64,000 nt of DNA from Candidatus Acidulodesulfobacterium ferriphilum. Lineage in GTDB: Bacteria; SZUA-79; Acidulodesulfobacterales; Acidulodesulfobacteraceae. The position numbers were made by a program, and so were the translations under genes. Under the pieces are notes generated by a model. That model ran no database searches. It was not told the DNA's origin and worked only from the letters and a program-made list of their open reading frames with translations. Position 1 is the stretch's first letter. Every line of letters starts with the position of its first letter. The stretch spans positions 813,656 to 877,655 of the forward strand of contig SGBD01000001.1 in assembly GCA_004195035.1 (NCBI GenBank), given 5' to 3'. Shown here piece by piece: positions 16,510-24,734 of the stretch.

Positions 16510-17871
16510 ATGCACATTACAGCCAAAGAAGAATATTTTGACGAACCTGCCTGCGAGCATAACGGCGTTGCTAAGGATAAAAAAGCCTGTAAAACGGCAA
16601 CACCGGGTTCTTCAACCGGCGGATGCGCGCTTGACGGGGCATATATTGTTTTAAGCCCGATAAAAGATGCCCTGAACATAGTACATGCTCCGATAAATTG
16701 TCTTGGAAACAGTTACAATCAAAGAACATCCGAAACTACTCAAAGAGAAAACTATTATATGTACGGTTTTACGACGGCGATAAATGAAAACGACCTCATT
16801 TTCGGCTCGGAAGACAAATTAAGGCAGGGCGTAATTTATGTTTTTAACAGATTTAAACCGAAAGCGGTGTTTATTTATAACACATGCGTGCCGGCGCTAA
16901 CGGGGGAAGATATAGAAGGGGTTTCCAAGGAACTTGCGGCTAAACTTAAAATTCCCGTTGTTCCGGTTTTTTCACAGGGGTTTTCGGGAAATAAGAATCT
17001 TGGCAATAAAATTGCGGGAGATGCCCTTTTTACCCACATTATAGGGAGAAAGGAGCCTGAAATAGATTTATTATCGGATTATAACATAAATTTAATAGGC
17101 GAATATAATATCAGAGGAGAGCTTTTTTTAATAAAAAAGGCTCTAAAACAGGCCGGCATAAATGTTCTTTCAACCATAACGGGGGACTCTACGATAGAAG
17201 AAATAATGTATTCCCACAAAGCGGGGCTTAATGTCGTGGTGTGCTCCAAGGCCTTGATATATCTGGCAAGAAAAATGAAAGAAAAATACGGGCTTCCTTA
17301 TATAGAAGGGTCGTTTTTCGGCTTAACATCCACCAATAAGGCGATAATGGATATAGTAAACTCGATCGGGGATTATGAACTTACCTGCAGCGCGAAAAAA
17401 TACATCAAAATAAGGACAAGGAATACCGAAGAAAATATTTATGAGTATAAAAGATTTTTAACTGGTAAAAAGGCTCTTTTATATACCGGCGGGGTTAAAA
17501 GCTGGTCCCTGGTATCTGCCTTAAACGACTTAGGCATGAAGGTCATTGCCACGGGGGTAAAAAAATCCACCGAGGAAGACAAACTAAGAATAAAAGAAAT
17601 CGATGGAAACGGGAATATAATAATGCTCGATAACGGCAACCCCGTCAATCTTATTAAAATAGCGCGGGAAGAGCAGGTTGACATTATACTTGCAGGCGGA
17701 AGGAATCAATATACCGCAATAAAATCCCTTATACCCTTTTTAGATGTCAATCAAGAAAGGTTTAATCCTTATACATCCTATGAGGGCATGGAATTTTTGG
17801 CTAAACAGATTTATTTCGAGATCAAAAATCCTTTATTTAAATTGCTAAAGGAATCAAATATAAATTTATAA
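16510..17871 (+). CDS. nifE: FeMo-cofactor assembly scaffold, alpha subunit
   Basis: This 453-residue paralogue of NifD forms the NifEN scaffold on which NifB-co is matured to FeMo-co. The NifE-type N-terminal motif GGCALDGAY and following HAPINCLGN, the NTCVPALTGEDI stretch and the region VVCSKALIYLARKM correspond to cluster-binding positions of NifE. It lacks the [10 protein letters not shown] cofactor histidine motif of NifD, as expected. AAAGGAAG lies about 7 bases before the ATG. It is followed after 4 bases by nifN, so the pair is translationally coupled. Confidence 0.93.
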   Translation: MHITAKEEYFDEPACEHNGVAKDKKACKTATPGSSTGGCALDGAYIVLSPIKDALNIVHAPINCLGNSYNQRTSETTQRENYYMYGFTTAINENDLIFGSEDKLRQGVIYVFNRFKPKAVFIYNTCVPALTGEDIEGVSKELAAKLKIPVVPVFSQGFSGNKNLGNKIAGDALFTHIIGRKEPEIDLLSDYNINLIGEYNIRGELFLIKKALKQAGINVLSTITGDSTIEEIMYSHKAGLNVVVCSKALIYLARKMKEKYGLPYIEGSFFGLTSTNKAIMDIVNSIGDYELTCSAKKYIKIRTRNTEENIYEYKRFLTGKKALLYTGGVKSWSLVSALNDLGMKVIATGVKKSTEEDKLRIKEIDGNGNIIMLDNGNPVNLIKIAREEQVDIILAGGRNQYTAIKSLIPFLDVNQERFNPYTSYEGMEFLAKQIYFEIKNPLFKLLKESNINL

Positions 17872-17875
17872 TTCT

Positions 17876-19168
17876 ATGATGAATCCAATAAAAAATATGG
17901 AAATTAATCCTTTACAGGCAAGCTCTTCGCTGGGAGCGGCGATGTTTTTTCTAGGGATTAACAATGCCGTGGTTCTTATGCACGGGGCCGTCGGTTGCGC
18001 AAGCTTTGACAAAGTTACGCTGACAAAGCATTTTCGCGAAAACATTCCGATAGTTACCACGGCTTTAAATGAATATGGGGCAATTCTGGGGGGAACCGAC
18101 TTTTTAACATCGGGAATTAAAAACATTTATGAAAAAATGAAGCCGGATTTTATAGGTATTGCGTCATCAGGCCTCACGGAAACGAGCGGCGAAGATATTG
18201 CCTGCATTATCAGGGATTTTAAAGAAAAACAGGATTTACCGTTTTCAAAAATAATTTATGCAGGCACTCCGGATTATAAGGGCAGCCTTGAAGACGGCTA
18301 TATGAAAGCAATGTTGGCGCTGTTAGAGGACTTTTCGGGTAAAGAAACATATAAAACATTTAAAAAATCAAAGAAATTAACAAAGAGCATAAATGTTTTC
18401 TGCCCGGTATCTTTCACCCCCCAGGATTTTTTGGAACTCCGGGAGGCCGTAGGTTATTTTGATTTAAAGCCGGTTATGATACCCGATTTGGGCTTGTCCT
18501 TAGACGGACATCTTGACGAAAGGGGATATTTACAGACAACCGCAGATGGGCTTGGGATTAAAGATATGGAAAATATTCATAATAGCGAATTTAACATAGT
18601 TATAGGTTTAAGTTTGGGGAACGCGGTTAAATCCATTAGTGAATTAACCGGTTTAGCGACATATTACTTTCCGAATGTGTGCGGGCTTAAAAATAGCGAT
18701 AAACTCTTCAATCTTTTATCCGAACTTTCGGGTAAAGAAATTCCCGAAAAATATAAAAGGCAGAGAAGACAGCTTATGGATGCTTATTTAGATACGCATT
18801 TTTATTTTTTAGGAAAAGATATTGCGTTGGCTCTCGGCATAGATCTTTTAGATTCTTTTTCTATGATTTATTCGGAAATGGGCGCAAATTTAAAAATCGG
18901 AATATCGACAAAATTTAGCGATGATATTAAATATAGATTTTTAAATTTCTGCGAAGGCGATTTAGATTTGCTCGATAATTACAGGAATGTCGATTTAATT
19001 GTTTCCAATTCCAATGCAGGATTTTATGCTAAAGATTTTAGAATACCCCTGCTAAGGGCGGGCTTTCCGCTAATCGACGAAATAGGACACGGCTATAAGC
19101 ATTATATACTCTACAGAGGGGCGGTTAATCTTGCCGTTGAAAGCGCAAACTTGCTTAATAAAGGATAA
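17876..19168 (+). CDS. nifN: FeMo-cofactor assembly scaffold, beta subunit
   Basis: This 430-residue NifK-like partner of NifE contains the NifN signature NPLQASSSLGAAMFFLGI, then HGAVGCASF and TKHFRENIPIVTTALNEYGAILGG. The classical HGSQGC reads HGAVGC here, so the cluster cysteine is kept. The annotated start is the first of two adjacent ATGs (17876, 17879). No ribosome-binding site is evident and coupling to nifE (4-base gap) is likely. It is shorter and more diverged than the other nif proteins in the window. Confidence 0.9.
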   Translation: MMNPIKNMEINPLQASSSLGAAMFFLGINNAVVLMHGAVGCASFDKVTLTKHFRENIPIVTTALNEYGAILGGTDFLTSGIKNIYEKMKPDFIGIASSGLTETSGEDIACIIRDFKEKQDLPFSKIIYAGTPDYKGSLEDGYMKAMLALLEDFSGKETYKTFKKSKKLTKSINVFCPVSFTPQDFLELREAVGYFDLKPVMIPDLGLSLDGHLDERGYLQTTADGLGIKDMENIHNSEFNIVIGLSLGNAVKSISELTGLATYYFPNVCGLKNSDKLFNLLSELSGKEIPEKYKRQRRQLMDAYLDTHFYFLGKDIALALGIDLLDSFSMIYSEMGANLKIGISTKFSDDIKYRFLNFCEGDLDLLDNYRNVDLIVSNSNAGFYAKDFRIPLLRAGFPLIDEIGHGYKHYILYRGAVNLAVESANLLNKG

Positions 19169-19208
19169 AATTCAATTTAATCTAAAAATTTTTAAGGAGG
19201 GGGTCTAA

Positions 19209-19595
19209 ATGAAGGTAGGTTTTGCCACAACTGATAATATTTTAATCAACGACCACTTTGGATGGGCTAAAAATTTTGCAATATACGAAATAAATCAGGA
19301 AGGCTTCAGATTTTTGGAAAATAGGCATTTTGAAGAAGACGAGATTGAGGAACTCAATAAGATAGATAAGAAGATTGATAGGCTAAAAGATTTGAAGATT
19401 ATTTTTGTAGAAAGCATCGGCGGGACGGCGGCCGCCCGCGTCGTAAAATCAGGTATTCATCCGGTTAAATCCAAACCGAACGATAAAATAGAATATGTTA
19501 TGAAAGACCTTAAAACGGTTTTATCAGGCAATCCCCCTCCATGGCTAAAAAAAATTATTCTTAAAGAATCCGGAAATATTGCAGGTCTGGCTTGA
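19209..19595 (+). CDS. nifX: FeMo-cofactor carrier/maturation protein
   Basis: This 128-residue member of the NifX/NafY/NifB C-terminal fold family binds NifB-co or FeMo-co precursors during transfer to NifEN or apo-NifDK. Visible features are the VGFATTDNILINDHFGWAK start, a central Glu/Lys-rich stretch, IGGTAAARVVKSGIHP and the GNPPPWLKK ending typical of NifX. GGAGGGGG lies about 6 bases before the ATG. It is the last gene of the main nif operon; a new sigma-54 promoter starts 14 bases after its stop. Confidence 0.92.
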   Translation: MKVGFATTDNILINDHFGWAKNFAIYEINQEGFRFLENRHFEEDEIEELNKIDKKIDRLKDLKIIFVESIGGTAAARVVKSGIHPVKSKPNDKIEYVMKDLKTVLSGNPPPWLKKIILKESGNIAGLA

Positions 19596-19608
19596 ACTTT
19601 TAGATAAA

Positions 19609-19624
19609 TGGCATTAAATTTGCA
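19609..19624 (+). promoter_or_regulatory. Sigma-54 promoter of the ANTAR-nifI operon
   Basis: TGGCATTAAATTTGCA has TGGC and TTGC with exactly 10 bases between GG and GC, like the nifH promoter. Transcription would start near 19635, about 60 bases before the regulator gene. A weak hairpin (AATAAC paired with GTTATT) lies in the leader. It implies nitrogen-status control of the regulator itself. Confidence 0.7.
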
Positions 19625-19695
19625 ACTAAATTTAATAAATAAAAAATTGTGTCTTTTATTTTATTGAAAATAACACCCCGTCCGGTTATTAAATT

Positions 19696-20304
19696 ATGGT
19701 AAATGAAAAAGGCTTGAATTTAAATATAAAAGTCTTAGTTGTCGATGATATAAAAGAAAGAAGGGAAGAACTTAAGGTTATTTTAAATTCTATTACAACT
19801 AATATATATGAGGCTGATAACGGAGCGTTAGCTATCGTAGCGGCAGAAGAATTTAAACCGGATATTATCTTTATGGACATAAAGATGCCGTCAATGGACG
19901 GAATTACCGCCTGCAAAAAGATTATGGAGACAAACCCCCTTCCAATTATTTTTTTAACGGCGGGTGCGGGCGATATAAAAGATTACGATAAATATATGGA
20001 AGAGCTTAAAGGATCCGGGGCATTTTCTTACATAATGAAACCTGCCAGAAAGAGCGAGGTTTTGGCCCAAACAATTATCGCAATCGAAAATTTTAAAAGA
20101 TTGCAGGATATAAAAAAAGAGAACGAAACTTTAAAGCAATATATCGAGGATAGAAAGTTAATTAACAAGGCGAAAAGTATCCTTATGGATAAAGAAAGCA
20201 TCCCCGAAAAAGAAGCGCATAAAAGACTTCAAAGATTAAGCATGAGCAGCGGGCGTCCGTTAGCGGATATTGCAAAAGCTATTATTTTGACAAGTTCAAG
20301 TTGA
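19696..20304 (+). CDS. Response regulator with RNA-binding ANTAR output domain (GnfR/NasT-like antiterminator)
   Basis: This 202-residue protein has an N-terminal receiver domain with acidic pocket Asp17/Asp18, phosphoacceptor Asp61 (FMDIKMPSMDG), Thr88 and Lys115. After a coiled-coil linker (about 125-145) comes an ANTAR domain (about 148-200), with INKAKSILMDKE, EAHKRLQRLSMSSGRPL and IAKAII. ANTAR proteins bind paired hairpins in mRNA leaders and prevent terminator formation. The location behind a sigma-54 promoter and beside nif, plus a terminator-bearing nifH leader, strongly suggests that it controls nif by antitermination, as GnfR does in Geobacter. No cognate histidine kinase gene is in the window. 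Confidence 0.9.
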   Translation: MVNEKGLNLNIKVLVVDDIKERREELKVILNSITTNIYEADNGALAIVAAEEFKPDIIFMDIKMPSMDGITACKKIMETNPLPIIFLTAGAGDIKDYDKYMEELKGSGAFSYIMKPARKSEVLAQTIIAIENFKRLQDIKKENETLKQYIEDRKLINKAKSILMDKESIPEKEAHKRLQRLSMSSGRPLADIAKAIILTSSS

Positions 20305-20367
20305 AGATATTTACTCGAAAAAGATTATAAGATAATTTAAATATAACATAATAATAAGGAGTAATTT

Positions 20368-20685
20368 ATGGAAATGGTAAGAGCGATTATCAGGCCGGAG
20401 AAAGAAAAAGATGTGCTTAAGGCGCTTGAAGAAAACGGATTTGTTTCGGTTACGAAAATGCATGTTTTTGGAAGAGGGAAACAAAAGGGAATTAAAGTCG
20501 GGGATGTGGTTTACGATGAATTGCCAAAACTGGAACTTATGATTGTCGTGAAAAAAGAGGACGCGAACAGGGTTTGCGATATTATTCAGGAAAATGCCGT
20601 TACGGGGCATATCGGCGACGGCAAGATATTTGTTGTGCCTGTTTCAAGGACATATACGGTAAGAACCGGCGCCGAAGGCTTATAA
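20368..20685 (+). CDS. nifI1: Nif-specific PII protein NifI1
   Basis: This 105-residue GlnB-family protein starts MEMVRAIIRPEK and has the NifI1-type T-loop GRGKQKGIKVGDVVYDELPK, the IGDGKIFVVPV motif and the C-terminal RTGAEGL. It lacks the uridylylated tyrosine context of enteric GlnB/GlnK. NifI1 and NifI2 form a hetero-oligomer that binds NifDK and blocks Fe-protein docking when ammonium is available, with relief by 2-oxoglutarate and ATP (known from methanogens). AAGGAG precedes the ATG. In many clusters these genes lie between nifH and nifD; here they lie after nifX, with the antiterminator gene. Confidence 0.9.
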   Translation: MEMVRAIIRPEKEKDVLKALEENGFVSVTKMHVFGRGKQKGIKVGDVVYDELPKLELMIVVKKEDANRVCDIIQENAVTGHIGDGKIFVVPVSRTYTVRTGAEGL

Positions 20686-20740
20686 TATTATTTATTATAC
20701 ATTAATTTATTTATGTTAAATTCATATTAACGAGGTTTTT

Positions 20741-21148
20741 ATGGAATCTAAATTCGAAGAAAATATTGTTGAGATTATTGCTATAATAAGAAGACATAAA
20801 ATTCAGGAAACAAAAGATGCGTTAGATAAAGAAGGTTTCAGCCAGATGACCTTTTATTCCGTTCACGGCAGGGGGAGGCAAAAGGGGCGTGGAGGACTTG
20901 CAAATGAACTAGACCCGGGGTTAAATCTAATTAATAATAAAACCGATATAGCCGATAACGATTACAGCTTTTTGCCTAAAAGGATGATATCATTAGTGGC
21001 GCCGGCACAGGAGACGGATAAAATCGTAAAGATAATAACGGATGTAAATAGTACAGGACATTACGGCGACGGCAAGATATTTGTTGTGCCGGTGAGGCTT
21101 GTCGAAAGGATAAGGACGGCGGAAGAAGGACTGTACGCGGTGAGTTAA
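20741..21148 (+). CDS. nifI2: Nif-specific PII protein NifI2
   Basis: This 135-residue PII protein is the partner of NifI1. It is longer because of an extended T-loop region (about residues 44-78, from GRGRQKGRGGLANELDPG onwards), which is the mark of NifI2. The YGDGKIFVVPV and RTAEEGL motifs are conserved. It follows nifI1 by 55 bases, so the antiterminator and both PII genes appear to be one nitrogen-regulated operon. Its stop lies 1 base from the stop of convergent ogt. Confidence 0.9.
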   Translation: MESKFEENIVEIIAIIRRHKIQETKDALDKEGFSQMTFYSVHGRGRQKGRGGLANELDPGLNLINNKTDIADNDYSFLPKRMISLVAPAQETDKIVKIITDVNSTGHYGDGKIFVVPVRLVERIRTAEEGLYAVS

Positions 21149-21149
21149 G

Positions 21150-21698
21150 TCAAAAAGAAAAGGAGCGCCGCTCCAACGAAAGCAGTTTGGCTTTAAAATG
21201 TGCGCCTCCGCCCCCGGAATATCCGCCCAATTTTCCGCCGGAGGTTATTATCCTGTGGCACGGTATAACGATGGGCGTTTTGTTTATAGATAAAGCGCCG
21301 GCGCAAGCCCTCGAGTAAGTTCCTTCAAAGCCTGCTTTCAGCGCAAGTTCCTTGTATGACATCGTTTCGCCGTACTTAATAGAGCGTGAGGCAAAAAGTA
21401 TCTTTTTTGTAAAATCGCCGTAGTAAGAAAAGTTTACGGGGGTTTTTGCGAAGTCGGCAATTTTGCCCGAAAAATAGTTATCCAATAGATTTATCAGGCT
21501 GCATAAATAGTCCAGGCGGTTATAATCATTCTGCCCCAGCAATATTAAAGATTGCCCGTTTTGATTTAACCGCCTGCCGTTAAATTCCTTAAAAGTTTTG
21601 ATATCGGGATTTTTTATTTTTATTTCTTCGATACAATTTTCCGATAACTTTATTTCCAAATCGGCTATTTTTGTCTTAAATTCAAAAATATATAACAA
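21150..21698 (-). CDS. ogt: Methylated-DNA--protein-cysteine S-methyltransferase
   Basis: This 182-residue protein repairs O6-alkylguanine by transferring the alkyl group to its own cysteine. The active-site motif IPCHRI lies near residues 143-148, preceded by the helix-turn-helix region (SRACAGALSINKTP) and followed by GGYSGG. The N-terminal half is the poorly conserved Ada-like domain. The last codons contain a terminator hairpin followed by a T-tract (21151-21174), so stop codon and transcription end coincide. An FmdB-like gene lies 24 bases upstream on the same strand. Confidence 0.9.
   Translation of the reverse strand: MLYIFEFKTKIADLEIKLSENCIEEIKIKNPDIKTFKEFNGRRLNQNGQSLILLGQNDYNRLDYLCSLINLLDNYFSGKIADFAKTPVNFSYYGDFTKKILFASRSIKYGETMSYKELALKAGFEGTYSRACAGALSINKTPIVIPCHRIITSGGKLGGYSGGGGAHFKAKLLSLERRSFSF
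21151..21174 (-). terminator. Intrinsic terminator within the last codons of ogt
   Basis: On the minus strand GGAGC-GGC-GCTCC is followed by TTTTCTTTTT. The hairpin encodes part of the last ten residues of ogt, and the T-tract runs into the stop codon. Confidence 0.7.
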
Positions 21699-21722
21699 TG
21701 ACTTGTGATTTAGCTTTTTATT

Positions 21723-21998
21723 TTAATTATGCCCGCAAGTTTTATTGGCGCAGGAACAAGCAGGAGCAGGGGTTGCCGCGTTTTCCGTTTTTGTTTTTTG
21801 GGATGCGTTTTCCGAACTAGAACTGCTGTAATCGGTCTTATACCAGCCCGAACCTTTTAACACAAAACTTGAATTCGATATGAGCTTTTCTAATTTTCCT
21901 CCGCATTCAGGACAGGTTCCCAAAGGTTTTTCATTAATACCCTGAATCACTTCCATATAATTGCCGCAGTCTTTGCATTTGTATTCCCTGATAGGCAT
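21723..21998 (-). CDS. FmdB-family zinc-ribbon protein
   Basis: This 91-residue protein starts [12 protein letters not shown] and has CxxC pairs (CKDC, CPEC) forming a small zinc ribbon, then the typical FmdB segment [15 protein letters not shown]. The C-terminus is a low-complexity Ser/Thr/Ala tail with extra cysteines ([11 protein letters not shown]). FmdB proteins were named as putative regulators of formamidase/amidase genes, but their general function is not established. It lies directly upstream of ogt. Confidence 0.88.
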   Translation of the reverse strand: MPIREYKCKDCGNYMEVIQGINEKPLGTCPECGGKLEKLISNSSFVLKGSGWYKTDYSSSSSENASQKTKTENAATPAPACSCANKTCGHN

Positions 21999-22202
21999 TT
22001 TTGACCTCCGTAAAAATATTTATTTATAAATTTTATTAACATTCGATTATTTAGTTAATTATATCATAAATTTACAAATCATGAAATATGATTATACATC
22101 TTTGCGCAGTTTTATTATATAATACATATAAGATTATTTATTATGAGATTTTTTGTTTATTTTATAATTAAAATAGGTTAATTTAAATTATGGGAAATTA
22201 CA

Positions 22203-23312
22203 ATGGACAGAAAAACTGTAATAGAAAACATATTTAAAAAAAATTTCTGCGTGAAACCCGGAGAAACTGTTTTAATTTATACCGATACAATATCTAAAGA
22301 TGAAAATATCACAAAAAAGGACAGGTCAAGAAGAGAAAAACTTATAAAAATTGCTTCCGATTTTGTAGATATAGGAAAAAGTTTTGGGAATGTTAAATAT
22401 ATCGAATACGAATCCTTAAAAGAACACGGAAACGAACCTCCGATAGAAGTCTGGAAGTCTGCCTTCGGCAAATCATTTTTTGAATTTATAAAAGAAAATA
22501 AACTTTTGGTTAATATTACTCAAAAAATAATAAGCGGCGGGCAAAAAAAATTATTATCCGATTTTATCGAAAATCATAACGGCGAATATGTGAATGCCGT
22601 TATTGCCCTTTCTAATTTTTCCACAAGCCATACCCTGTTCAGAGACCTCATAACCAATTACGGCGGCGCGCGGTTCGCTAGTATGCCTTTATTCGAAGAC
22701 TCTATGTTCGAAACCGCTCTAAATATCGATCCAACCGAATTAGCCGATTTTACCTTAAATGTTTATAAAAAGTTGATAGATGCTTCCAAAGTGAACATAA
22801 GCGCAAAAAATGGAACGGATATAACATTTTATATCCGCGAAAACGGTTTTATGCCCGATACGGGCTTGCTTACCGGCAGAGGCTCTTTCAGTAATCTTCC
22901 TGCTGGAGAGGTTTATACCGCGCCTTTAGAAAATATGACGCATGGAAAATTTGTTATGGAATATGCGCCGACTTCTAAACTTAAAAAGCCTCTTACGCTT
23001 TATATAGACAAAGGCAAGTTAAGCTATATCGAAGGGAACGACGATTTCAAACGGCACTTGACCGAGGCGATAGAAAAGAACAATCTTGTATCCAATATTG
23101 CCGAGCTCGGCATAGGGACAAACAGAGCGGCGAAAAACTTTCAAAATATACTGGAGGCCGAAAAAATTTACGGCACTATCCATATGGCGCTTGGAGATAA
23201 CTCATCATTCGGCGGAATTGTAAGGGTCAATTTTCATGAGGATTTTATTTTATTTAATCCCGAAATAACGGTTACGACAAAAGACGGAAATAGTTTTAAG
23301 TTATCGCATTAA
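22203..23312 (+). CDS. M29-family aminopeptidase-like metallopeptidase
   Basis: This 369-residue protein matches the AmpS/AmpT thermophilic aminopeptidase family. Candidate metal ligands are Glu in LPAGEVYTAP, Glu in AELGIGTN, His in GTIHMALGDN and the final NFHEDFILFNP (HxD pair). It would cleave N-terminal residues from peptides in the cytoplasm using two metal ions. The N-terminal half is less conserved than the catalytic half. It is followed after 30 bases by a Crp/Fnr-type regulator and may share its promoter. Confidence 0.85.
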   Translation: MDRKTVIENIFKKNFCVKPGETVLIYTDTISKDENITKKDRSRREKLIKIASDFVDIGKSFGNVKYIEYESLKEHGNEPPIEVWKSAFGKSFFEFIKENKLLVNITQKIISGGQKKLLSDFIENHNGEYVNAVIALSNFSTSHTLFRDLITNYGGARFASMPLFEDSMFETALNIDPTELADFTLNVYKKLIDASKVNISAKNGTDITFYIRENGFMPDTGLLTGRGSFSNLPAGEVYTAPLENMTHGKFVMEYAPTSKLKKPLTLYIDKGKLSYIEGNDDFKRHLTEAIEKNNLVSNIAELGIGTNRAAKNFQNILEAEKIYGTIHMALGDNSSFGGIVRVNFHEDFILFNPEITVTTKDGNSFKLSH

Positions 23313-23342
23313 ATATCGCATTTGCTTTAAATTATTTAAATT

Positions 23343-23978
23343 ATGGAAGACATAAAATCGATAGATTATTTTAAATCTTTAAATGAGGGCATTTTAAACG
23401 ATGTTGTGCCCCTCTTCAAGGAAGAAAACTATGAAGCGGGCGAGAATATTTTTATAGAAGGGGATAAATCTAAAGGAATATACTTTGTTATGCGGGGAGC
23501 GGTCAAAGTATATAAATCGTCTAAAGACGGCAGGGAGCAGATACTTAAGCTTATTTACGCGGGGGATTCCTTTAACGATGTTACGGCATTTACAAGCGAT
23601 ATAAACCCTGCTTCGGCGGATGCCGTTACAAATGTAAAATTATATTTATTGTCCCGCGAAAATATAATCGGTTTAATTTACAAACATCCCGAAATATCTT
23701 TGAATATCATAAAGAGTATGACCGAGAAACTAAGATATTTAACTGGCAGGATAGAGGACCTTTCGTTAAAACATACGCAGGAAAGAATTGCAAAGATACT
23801 CCTTTTATTCGAGGGCAAAAAATTAAGCCAGAAAATAATTGCCGATATCGCGGGAACGGCAAGAGAGGTTGTTTCGAGGGCGCTAAAGGATTTTTCGTCC
23901 CGGGGCATCGTAAAGATAGATAAAAGAGATATAATAATATTAGATAAGAAAAAATTGAAGGATTTGGGGGAATCCTAA
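23343..23978 (+). CDS. Crp/Fnr-family transcriptional regulator
   Basis: This 211-residue regulator has an N-terminal cyclic-nucleotide-binding fold (about residues 8-120) with GDKSKGIYFVMRGAVKVYK and AGDSFNDVTAF, a dimer helix, and a C-terminal winged helix with IADIAGTAREVVSRALKDF as recognition segment. No N-terminal cysteines are present, so it is not an oxygen-sensing [4Fe-4S] FNR. The effector is unknown; NO, redox or cyclic nucleotide sensing are all possible. Its stop codon lies at the edge of a mobile-repeat-like element, so its last residues may have been set by that insertion. Confidence 0.88.
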   Translation: MEDIKSIDYFKSLNEGILNDVVPLFKEENYEAGENIFIEGDKSKGIYFVMRGAVKVYKSSKDGREQILKLIYAGDSFNDVTAFTSDINPASADAVTNVKLYLLSRENIIGLIYKHPEISLNIIKSMTEKLRYLTGRIEDLSLKHTQERIAKILLLFEGKKLSQKIIADIAGTAREVVSRALKDFSSRGIVKIDKRDIIILDKKKLKDLGES

Positions 23979-24130
23979 TCCCGATTTAGAAAATATTTAT
24001 ATATTCCAATGCTAAGTAAATCTGGATTCCCGCTTTCGCGGGAATGACAATGCAGTGATTTATCATTTCACCCGTTAGGTGTCATTCCCGCGGAAGCGGG
24101 AATCCAGAATAAATTTCTAAATCGTGATTA
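23974..24130. repeat. MITE-like element with terminal inverted repeats and dRS3-like palindromes
   Basis: The ends TAATCCCGATTTAGAAA (left) and the reverse complement of TTTCTAAATCGTGATTA (right) match at 16 of 17 positions. Inside are two inverted 27-bp arms (24022-24048 and 24081-24107, 26 of 27 complementary), each containing ATTCCC-N8-GGGAAT, the layout of Neisseria dRS3 repeats. GGGGGAAT flanks both sides (23966-23973 and 24131-24138), as a target-site duplication would. It encodes no transposase. Confidence 0.75.
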
Positions 24131-24158
24131 GGGGGAATAACCGAAATAACAACCGGAA

Positions 24159-24734
24159 ATGCGTATTATAAGCGGGTCATTAAGGGGAAGGAAAATTCCC
24201 AATGTATATAAAATCAAAAATGTTTCGCCGTCATCGGACTTTTTAAAAGGGGTATTGTTTAATGTAATCGGACGCGACATAAGGGGCAAGGTTTTTTGCG
24301 ATTTATACGCAGGTTCAGGCAATATAGGTTTTGAAGCCCTTTCAAGGGGGGCGGCTTTCTGTGTTTTTGTTGAAACCTCACCCGCTTTAATATCGATAAT
24401 AATCGATCTTTCAAAAAAATTCAGCATCGAAGAAAAAGTTAAGATTATAAAAAAGGATGCGTTTAAGGCTTTAGAAAAGGGGCTTTTAAAAGAGTATAAG
24501 CCTGATTATATATTTCTTGACCCGCCTTATAATTCAGGGCTTTGCGGGAAAACAATTGACGGGATAACGGCAAACTTATATTCCCATAATTTTAACGCGG
24601 GTAATAATAGGGGCAATAATATTATAGTCCAGCACGATAAACGGGAGATTTTATCCGGGGAATATCCCCCTTATAAACTCGTAAGTGAGAAAAAACACGG
24701 CAAATCGGTTTTATCGTTTTACCGCGTGTTATAA
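24159..24734 (+). CDS. rsmD: 16S rRNA (guanine966-N2)-methyltransferase
   Basis: This 191-residue member of the RsmD family begins [13 protein letters not shown]. It has the SAM-binding motif [20 protein letters not shown] (about 44-63) and the N-methylation catalytic motif FLDPPY (about 124-129). It methylates the small-subunit rRNA during ribosome assembly. The last 16 bases overlap the end of the convergent phosphoketolase gene. The repeat element before it separates it from the regulator gene. Confidence 0.93.
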   Translation: MRIISGSLRGRKIPNVYKIKNVSPSSDFLKGVLFNVIGRDIRGKVFCDLYAGSGNIGFEALSRGAAFCVFVETSPALISIIIDLSKKFSIEEKVKIIKKDAFKALEKGLLKEYKPDYIFLDPPYNSGLCGKTIDGITANLYSHNFNAGNNRGNNIIVQHDKREILSGEYPPYKLVSEKKHGKSVLSFYRVL

